From assembly GCF_001999765.1 (NCBI RefSeq), contig NZ_KV908332.1:35828-97125 (forward strand): a stretch of 61,298 nt of DNA, written 5' to 3'. Shown here piece after piece: positions 52,918 through 59,308 of the stretch. The notes under the pieces are model-generated. The model made no database searches, was not told the origin of the DNA, and worked only from the letters and a program-made list of their open reading frames with translations. Within the stretch, counting starts at the first letter, position 1, and each line of letters starts with the position of its first letter. A program made the position numbers and the translations under genes. The DNA comes from Sinomonas mesophila. Its GTDB lineage: Bacteria; Actinomycetota; Actinomycetes; Actinomycetales; Micrococcaceae.

Positions 52918-54190
52918 ACCTGCGCCCCAGCCACCGCGCGACGCGGTGGCTGGGGCGCTCCACGATCCGCTGGAACACCGCAGCTACCGCCAGGGACGCC
53001 GCGAGGCCGAGCGGCATCGAGACCCACAGCGCCGCGAGGCCGCCGCCGGCCGCGGGCGGCCCCACGAGGTGGTAGGCCGCGACGACGATCGGCTCGTGGG
53101 TCAGGTAGAGGCTGAATGAGATGGTGCCGAGCCAGGACGCAGCCCTGCCCGAGAGGACGCGCACCGCCGGCCCCCAGTGGAGGGCGACGACGACGAGCGC
53201 CACCGCGCCGGCCGACCAGGACCAATGCGCGGCGGGGCTGTCCGTGCCGAGGGGCCACGGCAGCCACAGGCCGGTGAGGCCGACCGCCAGGAGGCCCGGC
53301 CAGATCCAGCGGGACCGCGCCTGGCCGCGGGCCCCGGCCCCGAGGCGGGCCGCCCACGCGGCGAGCGGCTCGCGGTGGGCGGCCAGGAGCACGCCGAGCA
53401 GGAACAGCGGCAGGTCGCGCAGCACGCCGTCGTGCGAGAAGCCGCCGCCCACGATGACAGCGCCCATCGCTGCCCACACGGCCCAGCGCGGGGCGCGCAG
53501 CCGCGCCGGCAGGGCGAGCCCGAGCACGAGGTAGAGCGGCAGGAGCAGGGAGAACCACATCTCCCAGCGCAGCGACCACAGCGGCGGGACCACGAGTCCG
53601 TCGGTGAACAGCAGGGTCACGTCCCCGGCGATGCCCTCCCACGTCACGGGCGCGCCCATCGCGTCGACCCAGCCGCTGCCGGTCTTCGGCCGCGGCACGA
53701 GCGCCCACACGGCCGCGGCGAGGGCGACGGCGCCCCACACTGGGAGGTACAGCCGCGCGAGCCGCTTCGGGTAGTACGAGCGCCAGAGGCGAGGGTCGCG
53801 CCAGCGCGGAGCGCCGCCGGCCGCGGCCGGCCGCGTGAAGGGCAGGGCGAGGACGAAGCCCGAAAGCACGAAGAAGACGTAGACCGCCCCGGTGCCCTCC
53901 CACGCGACGTGCAGCGGGGTCTCGACCAGCCACCACTCCCACGTCCCCGGCATGGACCTGCCAGAGTGGTAGGCGAGCTCGCCGAGGCGGGGGACGGTCA
54001 GGAGGGTGTGGCACACGAGGACGACGAGCGCCGCGAGGCCGCGGAGCCCGTCGAGGGAGGCGAGTCTCGGGGCCGTGCTGCTCCCGCTCGGGGGAGCCTG
54101 CTGGATGGGCGCGGTCCGGGTGAGCATCGCCGTCGCGGTGCCGCCGGCCACCTCTGGTTCCTGGCGTGGGTCGAGAGGGAGTTTCTGCAT
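52910..54190 (-). CDS. Acyltransferase family 3 (OafA/NodX-type) membrane protein
   Basis: 426 aa, ten or more membrane helices. Signature: LASLDGLRGLAALVVLVCHT near residue 45, FFVLSGFVLALPF near 108, SYYPKRLARLYLPVW near 140. It transfers acyl groups (often acetyl) to cell-surface sugars. The C-terminal codons (RVARWLGRRF) form one arm of a perfect DNA palindrome. Convergent and overlapping by 8 bp with the SCO4848-like gene; divergent from nhaA. Confidence 0.92.
   Translation of the reverse strand: MQKLPLDPRQEPEVAGGTATAMLTRTAPIQQAPPSGSSTAPRLASLDGLRGLAALVVLVCHTLLTVPRLGELAYHSGRSMPGTWEWWLVETPLHVAWEGTGAVYVFFVLSGFVLALPFTRPAAAGGAPRWRDPRLWRSYYPKRLARLYLPVWGAVALAAAVWALVPRPKTGSGWVDAMGAPVTWEGIAGDVTLLFTDGLVVPPLWSLRWEMWFSLLLPLYLVLGLALPARLRAPRWAVWAAMGAVIVGGGFSHDGVLRDLPLFLLGVLLAAHREPLAAWAARLGAGARGQARSRWIWPGLLAVGLTGLWLPWPLGTDSPAAHWSWSAGAVALVVVALHWGPAVRVLSGRAASWLGTISFSLYLTHEPIVVAAYHLVGPPAAGGGLAALWVSMPLGLAASLAVAAVFQRIVERPSHRVARWLGRRFS
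52922..52958. terminator. Perfect 17-bp hairpin inside the acyltransferase 3' end
   Basis: GCGCCCCAGCCACCGCG pairs perfectly with CGCGGTGGCTGGGGCGC around a CGA loop, 5 bp after the stop of the plus-strand operon and within the last 17 codons of the minus-strand gene. Best read as a terminator for the plus-strand DUF2505 operon. Confidence 0.75.
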
Positions 54191-54261
54191 CGGTCGTCAA
54201 GTTTACCATTTCGTGACTTTCGGTTCGGAGGCCGGCGGACGACGGCGTGTCCCGGCGGGGT

Positions 54262-54331
54262 AGAGTGGACCACGGTGTGCCGGGAAGTCTGGTCGGCGAG
54301 TCCCTGACGTCCCCTGCCCAGGAGCCACGCC
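54262..54331 (+). promoter_or_regulatory. Possible structured leader of nhaA
   Basis: A TAGAGT box at 54262-54267 is followed by a leader with mutually exclusive pairings: GGACC/GGTC, GCCG/CGGC and GGGA/TCCC around GTGCCGGGAAGTCTGGTCGG. Ends with AGGAG before the ATG. A cation-responsive element is possible but not established. Confidence 0.35.
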
Positions 54332-55666
54332 ATGGCCGACACGCCGCCCCCTCCCACTTCCCCGCAGCCCTCCGCCCGCCGTGTCTTCGCCCGCGGGAGC
54401 TACCTCGAGTACCGCCGCATCGCCGAGATCCTCCGTTTGGAGACCGTGGGCGGCGCGCTCCTCCTCATCGCGACCGCCGCGGCGCTCGTCTGGGCCAACT
54501 CCCCCGGCGGCGAGGGCTACTTCGCCCTGCGCGACACCAGGATCGGCTACGCACCCTGGCACCTCGAGCTGAGCATCGGCGCATGGGCGGCCGACGGGCT
54601 GCTCGCCCTGTTCTTCTTCGTGGCCGGGCTCGAGCTCAAGCGCGAGTTCGTCGCCGGGGACCTGCGCCGGCCCGCGACGGCCCTCGTGCCGATCGTCGCG
54701 GCCTGCGGCGGCGTCGCCGTGCCGGCCCTCATCTACACCATCATCAACGTCGCCGCGGGCTCGGACGGCCTGCGCGGCTGGGCAATCCCCACGGCGACGG
54801 ACATCGCGTTCGCCCTCGCGGTGCTCGCCGTCATCAGCTCCCATCTGCCCGCCGCACTGCGGACCTTCCTGCTCACGCTCGCCGTCGTGGACGACCTCAT
54901 CGCGATCGGCATCATCGCGTTCTTCTACTCCTCGGGCCTCGAGCCGGGCTTCCTCGCCCTGGCCCTCGTCCCGCTCGGGCTCTTCGCGCTGCTCGTCCAG
55001 AAGCGCCTCCACGCGTGGTACCTGCTCGCGCCGCTCGGCGTGGCCACGTGGGCGCTCGTGCATGCCTCGGGCGTCCACGCGACGGTCGCCGGCGTGCTCC
55101 TCGGCTTTATGGTCCCGGTCCTGCGGAGGCGCAGGGATGGCGGGCCGGAGTCCGGCCCCGGGCTCGCTGAGACCTTCGAGCATGCACTCCGCCCGCTCTC
55201 GGCCGGCGTCGCCGTCCCCGTGTTCGCCTTCTTCTCCGCCGGGGTCGCCCTCGGCGGATTCGAGGGCCTCGCCTCCGCCGTCGCCGACCCGGTCGCGATG
55301 GGCATCGCCGTGGCCCTCGTCGCCGGCAAGACGGTCGGCGTGTTCGGCTCGACGTGGCTCGTGACCAAGACCCGGCACGCGGGCCTCGACTCCGACCTCT
55401 CCTGGATCGACGTGCTCGGCCTCTCGCTCCTGGCCGGGGTCGGGTTCACCGTCTCGCTGCTCATCGCCGAGCTGAGCTTCGGGCCCGGCAGCGCCCACGA
55501 CGAGCATGCCAAGGTCGCCATCCTCGCCGGGTCCCTCACGGCGGCGCTCCTCGCGACCGTCGTGCTCCGGGCCCGCAACCGGCATTACCGGCGCGTCGAG
55601 GCCGCTGAGCGGATCGATGCCGACGGCGACGGGGTTCCCGACGTGTTCCAGCCGCCTCGGGACTAG
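54332..55666 (+). CDS. nhaA: Na+/H+ antiporter NhaA
   Basis: 444 aa, 12 membrane helices. Motifs: [36 protein letters not shown] (Asp of TM4), and the ion-binding pair in [17 protein letters not shown] (TM5); [13 protein letters not shown] in TM10. It exchanges protons for sodium across the membrane. The C-terminal tail ends [11 protein letters not shown], an EF-hand/thrombospondin-3-like calcium-loop pattern uncommon in NhaA. ATG with AGGAG upstream. Confidence 0.95.
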   Translation: MADTPPPPTSPQPSARRVFARGSYLEYRRIAEILRLETVGGALLLIATAAALVWANSPGGEGYFALRDTRIGYAPWHLELSIGAWAADGLLALFFFVAGLELKREFVAGDLRRPATALVPIVAACGGVAVPALIYTIINVAAGSDGLRGWAIPTATDIAFALAVLAVISSHLPAALRTFLLTLAVVDDLIAIGIIAFFYSSGLEPGFLALALVPLGLFALLVQKRLHAWYLLAPLGVATWALVHASGVHATVAGVLLGFMVPVLRRRRDGGPESGPGLAETFEHALRPLSAGVAVPVFAFFSAGVALGGFEGLASAVADPVAMGIAVALVAGKTVGVFGSTWLVTKTRHAGLDSDLSWIDVLGLSLLAGVGFTVSLLIAELSFGPGSAHDEHAKVAILAGSLTAALLATVVLRARNRHYRRVEAAERIDADGDGVPDVFQPPRD

Positions 55667-55874
55667 TACGCGCCCGGGCCGCGCGGCAGTTCCCCGACTA
55701 CTTGCCCTGTCCTGCCAGCGGTACTCGGCCCTCGCCGTCGACCGCGTCCTAACCACTGGACTTCGTCCCCGGGTGGACTCGTTTCCCGCGGACCCGCTTG
55801 TCCGTGCCCACGGCCAGGCTGGAGCGTGGTGGCATGAGCGCCGGAGGTGCCGGCGCCCTGCTTCAGGAGCGTCC

Positions 55875-56534
55875 ATGCCGCAGCCGGTCAACACGCCCAC
55901 CGGGACCCTCGGGTCCACCGAGGTCCACAGCACTGGCCTCAGCGAGACCTTCATCGCCGAGACGGCCGACGTCGCCGATCCCCACCTGGTGGGCCCCGGG
56001 ACGCGCGTCTGGCACCTCGCCCAGTTACGCGAGGGGGCCGTGCTCGGATCCGAGTGCATCGTGGGGCGGAGCGCCTACATCGGCCCCGGCGTGCGGGTCG
56101 GCACGCGTTGCAAGATCCAGAACCACGCGCTCGTCTACGAGCCAGCCGAGCTCGGCGACGGCGTTTTCATCGGCCCAGCCGCCGTCCTGAGCAACGACAC
56201 CTACCCCCGAGCGACCACGATCGACGGCCGGCTCAAGACTGCGGCCGACTGGACCGCCGTCGGCGTCCAGGTCGCCGACGGCGCCTCGATCGGCGCGCGC
56301 GCCGTATGCGTCGCCCCCGTGCGGATCGGCCGGTGGGCCTGCGTCGGCGCGGGAGCCGTCGTCGTGCGCGACGTCCCCGACTACGCGCTGGTCGCCGGCG
56401 TCCCCGCGCGGCAGATCGGCTGGGTCGGCGAGGCCGGTCACCGCCTCGTGCCGGACGGGGACGGCTGGCGCTGCCCCGTGACCGGCTCCGCCTACGCCGA
56501 GGAGGACGGCGTCCTGCGGAGGGCCGAACAGTGA
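55875..56534 (+). CDS. WbpD/WxcM-type sugar N-acetyltransferase (left-handed beta-helix)
   Basis: 219 aa. Hexapeptide repeats form a left-handed beta helix (GVRVGTRCKIQNHALVYE, GVFIGPAAVLSNDTYPRA, GASIGARAVCVAPVRIG, ACVGAGAVVVRDVPDYALVAGVPARQIGWV). This is the signature of acetyltransferases for UDP-3-amino sugars such as UDP-2-acetamido-3-amino-glucuronate. The last 30 residues (WRCPVTGSAYAEEDGVL) resemble a small metal-binding tail common in this group. AGGAGCG precedes the ATG. Its usual downstream partner, a DegT-type aminotransferase, appears truncated to 13 codons. Confidence 0.88.
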   Translation: MPQPVNTPTGTLGSTEVHSTGLSETFIAETADVADPHLVGPGTRVWHLAQLREGAVLGSECIVGRSAYIGPGVRVGTRCKIQNHALVYEPAELGDGVFIGPAAVLSNDTYPRATTIDGRLKTAADWTAVGVQVADGASIGARAVCVAPVRIGRWACVGAGAVVVRDVPDYALVAGVPARQIGWVGEAGHRLVPDGDGWRCPVTGSAYAEEDGVLRRAEQ

Positions 56535-56572
56535 CCGACGTGGCGCAGAAGATCCCGCCCCCGGCGCGTTGA
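56531..56572 (+). pseudogene. 13-codon remnant of a probable DegT/DnrJ/EryC1 aminotransferase
   Basis: GTG overlaps the preceding TGA (GTGA) and reads VTDVAQKIPPPAR then stop. This resembles the opening of sugar aminotransferases that follow WbpD-type genes (xxVxxKIPxARPxI). The rest of such a gene is absent; a perfect 11-bp hairpin (56557-56588) and lower-GC DNA follow. Identity rests on very few residues. Confidence 0.4.
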
Positions 56573-56588
56573 CGATGGCGCCGGGGGC
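56557..56588 (+). terminator. Hairpin at the aminotransferase remnant
   Basis: GCCCCCGGCGC pairs perfectly with GCGCCGGGGGC around a 10-nt loop. Confidence 0.55.
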
Positions 56589-57034
56589 GACGGCGTGGCT
56601 GCGGACGGGTCCCACCCCGTCGGTCGTGCTCGGCGGGCTCAGGTAGGCAATCGTGCATCGGTGGCCGCACGTACAGAGATCTGCCAAGTCCAGAGATCTG
56701 CGTCGGGCACGTTCCGGAATCGGCCACGTCGAAGGGCCAGCACCATGGCGCGGCATATCTTTCACGTGGCCCCGCCGTTCCTCCAAGTATCTCCATGGTG
56801 GATCGGCGAGTACTGGCCCGGGGAACCTGGCAGTACTGGCCCGGGGAGCGTACGGAGACAACGCGTATTAGGTACTCGTGACACTCCGCTCCACCGGATC
56901 TTACGCTCAACTGCAGGGGCAGGGTTAGAGACAAACGTGTTTGGTTTCGGACACACAACATGTTTAGTCTCCGACACTGCTCTTTATTGTTCGCAGCTAT
57001 GGCGGGTTGTCGGGGAGGCCCGCAATGACATGAA
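56573..57034. other. 462-bp low-GC junction region without a credible gene
   Basis: Three pairs of short direct repeats are visible: CAGAGATCTGC at 56674 and 56691; AGTACTGGCCCGGGGA at 56809 and 56832; and an ACrTGTTTrGTyTyCG-type 20-mer at 56935 and 56958, the last two pairs both with a 23-bp period. Base composition is clearly lower in GC than to the left. No intact ORF of recognisable family was found. Confidence 0.55.
56935..56977. repeat. 23-bp-period direct repeat, possible IS subterminal site
   Basis: ACGTGTTTGGTTTCGGACAC (56935) and ACATGTTTAGTCTCCGACAC (56958) are 75% identical 20-mers. Paired sites of this kind occur near transposon ends, but no transposase is adjacent. Confidence 0.45.
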
Positions 57035-57895
57035 GTGGTGAAGCTTGTGTCTATTGCCAACCAAATTCCATTCTCCCTCCCTCAGCAGGAAGTTCCGTCC
57101 CTGGCGTCAGTGAGCGTTGTTATTCCTACGTTGAACGAGGCTATGAATCTCCCTTGGGTTCTGCGCCGCATGCCATCGTATGTTGACGAAGTCATCATCG
57201 TGGACGGACGTTCCACCGACCTTACCGTCGATGTCGCGCGGTCCCTTCGCCTCGACGTCGTGATTGTCGCCGAACCCAAGAAGGGGAAAGGCGTAGCAGT
57301 CAGGGCGGGATTCGCCGCAGCAACGGGCGACATCATCGTCATGCTGGATGCGGATGGAAGCATGGACCCACGTGAAATCGGATGGTTCGTCGCTCCGCTC
57401 CAGCATGACTATGACTTCGTCAAGGGCTCGCGATACGTCACGGGTGGCGGCTCCGAAGACCTGACCTGGCTGCGCAACGTCGGCAACCGGACGCTCACGC
57501 AACTCGCCAACACCGTGCTTCACAGCAACTATTCCGATCTCTGCTACGGCTACATTGCGTTCCGCAGGGAATGCCTCGAAGTCCTTGAACTGAAATCGGA
57601 TGGATTTGAAATTGAGACCGAATTGATTGTCCGCGCGGCCAGGGCCGGCTTGCGCATTGCGGAGGTCCCCAGTATCGAGCTCGGCCGTATCTCGGGCGAC
57701 TCGAATCTGCGGACTTTCCGCGACGGTTGGAGGGTGCTGCACACACTCGCACGGGAGTGCACCTCCTGGGAGGCTCCCACCGCCGGCGCGCGCCCCGAAT
57801 CCCTTCGCCACGTCAAGTACACGTATCCGAACGTCCGATTCCCCCGGACACCCACCGACCCGCATAGCGTGCTCTCAATGAAGGACGGAATGTAG
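57035..57895 (+). CDS. Family 2 glycosyltransferase, dolichyl/polyprenyl-phosphate sugar synthase type
   Basis: 286 aa, soluble GT-A fold without membrane helices. Motifs: VSVVIPTLNEAMNLPWVLRR, VDEVIIVDGRSTDLT, KKGKGVAVRAGFAAATGD, and the metal-binding MLDADGSMDP (DxD). Closest in style to DPM1/DPG-synthase-like enzymes that transfer a sugar to a lipid phosphate. Start is uncertain among GTG 57035, 57038 and 57047. GC is clearly lower than the left part of the window. The next glycosyltransferase starts 1 bp after its stop. Confidence 0.87.
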   Translation: MVKLVSIANQIPFSLPQQEVPSLASVSVVIPTLNEAMNLPWVLRRMPSYVDEVIIVDGRSTDLTVDVARSLRLDVVIVAEPKKGKGVAVRAGFAAATGDIIVMLDADGSMDPREIGWFVAPLQHDYDFVKGSRYVTGGGSEDLTWLRNVGNRTLTQLANTVLHSNYSDLCYGYIAFRRECLEVLELKSDGFEIETELIVRAARAGLRIAEVPSIELGRISGDSNLRTFRDGWRVLHTLARECTSWEAPTAGARPESLRHVKYTYPNVRFPRTPTDPHSVLSMKDGM

Positions 57896-57896
57896 A

Positions 57897-58835
57897 ATGC
57901 CACCTGTCGCTGAACCTCCGACGGTTTCCGTGGTCATTTGTTCCTACACCATGGCGCGCTGGGACCTGCTGATCAACGTCATTGGCTCCGTCCAGGCACA
58001 AACGTACCGCCCGCAGCAGATCCTCATTGTGGTCGACCACAATCCTGACCTGTACAAGCGACTCATCGAGGCTGTTCGGGACGTAACCATTGTGGAGAAC
58101 TCAGGTCCCCGAGGGCTTTCCGGAGCCCGAAACACCGGAGTCGGATTGGCGACCTCTGATGTCGTGGCTTTTCTCGACGACGATGCAGAAGCGGCGCCCG
58201 ATTGGCTTGAACGCCTCACCGCATTTTATGACGACCCCGATGTGTTGGCCGTCGGTGGTCGGGTGGAACCGGTATGGGAGGCTGGCCGCCCCGCATACTT
58301 CAGGGAGGAACTGGATTGGATCGTGGGCTGCACCCACCGCGGACTGCCGAGGGTCGCATCTGAGGTGCGGAATGTCATTGGCGCAAACATGTCATTTCGC
58401 CGTGACGTTCTCCTGCAGGTCGGCGGCTTCAACGTTGGGCTTGGCCGACTGGGCTCAGTGCCCCTCGGCTGCGAAGAGACGGAGATCTGCATTCGGTCGA
58501 CCATAGGCACTCCGGGTTCACGCGTCGTCTATGAGCCTGCTGCAGTGGTTCGCCACTTTGTGCCCGCAGCCAGGGGCACGTTCAGGTACATGTTGGCGCG
58601 CGCTTGGTCCGAAGGGATTTCCAAGGCCCACGTCAGCCAGCTCGTGGGCCACAAGAGGGCCCTGGGGTCGGAGCGCCGCTACGTGAGACGCGTCTTGCCA
58701 CGTGCCATATTCTCCGGAATAGGCCATTGGATCGTGGGAGGCAAGCGCGAAGGACTCAGCCAGGCAGGTGCAGTGGTCGCTGTCCTTGTCTTCACGACGG
58801 CGGGCTACGTGAGAGGACGCCAGTTTAAGGCGTGA
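57897..58835 (+). CDS. Family 2 glycosyltransferase
   Basis: 312 aa, GT-A fold: TVSVVICSYTMARWDLLINV, GLSGARNTGVGLATSDVVAFLDDDAEAAPDWL (DDD metal site), VIGANMSFRRDVLLQVGGFN, EETEICIRS. One hydrophobic segment near the C-terminus (AGAVVAVLVFTTAGYVRG) may touch the membrane. It resembles glucosyl-lipid glucuronosyl/mannosyl transferases that extend the product of a DPG synthase-like partner; specificity is inference. Co-transcribed with the upstream glycosyltransferase; low GC like its neighbour. Confidence 0.87.
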   Translation: MPPVAEPPTVSVVICSYTMARWDLLINVIGSVQAQTYRPQQILIVVDHNPDLYKRLIEAVRDVTIVENSGPRGLSGARNTGVGLATSDVVAFLDDDAEAAPDWLERLTAFYDDPDVLAVGGRVEPVWEAGRPAYFREELDWIVGCTHRGLPRVASEVRNVIGANMSFRRDVLLQVGGFNVGLGRLGSVPLGCEETEICIRSTIGTPGSRVVYEPAAVVRHFVPAARGTFRYMLARAWSEGISKAHVSQLVGHKRALGSERRYVRRVLPRAIFSGIGHWIVGGKREGLSQAGAVVAVLVFTTAGYVRGRQFKA

Positions 58836-58850
58836 TGAGCGGGGGCAGGG

Positions 58851-58908
58851 GTCGAGGTCCCCGAGGATCAGAAAGGGCAATTGCCTGATCGTTCCCGAGG
58901 ACCTCGAC
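58851..58908 (+). terminator. Bulged hairpin after the glycosyltransferase pair
   Basis: GTCGAGGTCC (58851-58860) pairs with GGACCTCGAC (58899-58908) and GATCAG (58866-58871) with CTGATC (58885-58890). The element begins 15 bp after the stop. Confidence 0.65.
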
Positions 58909-59308
58909 GTGTCCAGCGCTACGGGGGTGCACTGCTGCGCCCATGAACACCTCTGTCGTGTTCCCGCTGCGATCTCCTCCTTGGCCTCGATGGGTCGAGC
59001 CAGGGCTGGCGCGTGCATGCCCTGCACGTCGTGCCCCACGGCCCCACTTCCTGGGCCACCTCTCAGCTGCTTTCCGACCATGCCTACCACTGCGGGCCCG
59101 GCCGACAAGGCCAACGTCACGCGAAAAAGCAAGTACCCACCAGTGGTGTTTACGAGTAGTCACTACTGGTGTATGCCCAGCCGGCCGACGATAGGCTCGT
59201 TGTCACGCGCAGAATCATCTCCTACACGTTCTCGGTTGGGGGTTGCGAACCCCTCCGATGAGCGCTGGTGCAGCTCTCCTGAATCAAGCGTCAACTCCTG
59301 GAGGAACG
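58909..59308. other. 400-bp intergenic region before the secreted Ig-repeat protein
   Basis: No convincing gene. Two odd-centred palindromes, CACCAGTGGTG (59138-59148) and AGTAGTCACTACT (59155-59167), lie about 150 bp before the next start and could be operators. An ATG at 59258 in frame with the next gene is an alternative start. Confidence 0.5.

Noticed and set aside
56590-57030. Transposase remnant in the junction region
   Set aside because: Frames on both strands were read and none shows a DDE or other transposase motif; only possible end-like repeats remain.
58518-59132. 204-codon minus-strand frame after the glycosyltransferases
   Set aside because: It runs antisense through the real glycosyltransferase 3' end and shows no recognisable family or ribosome-binding site.
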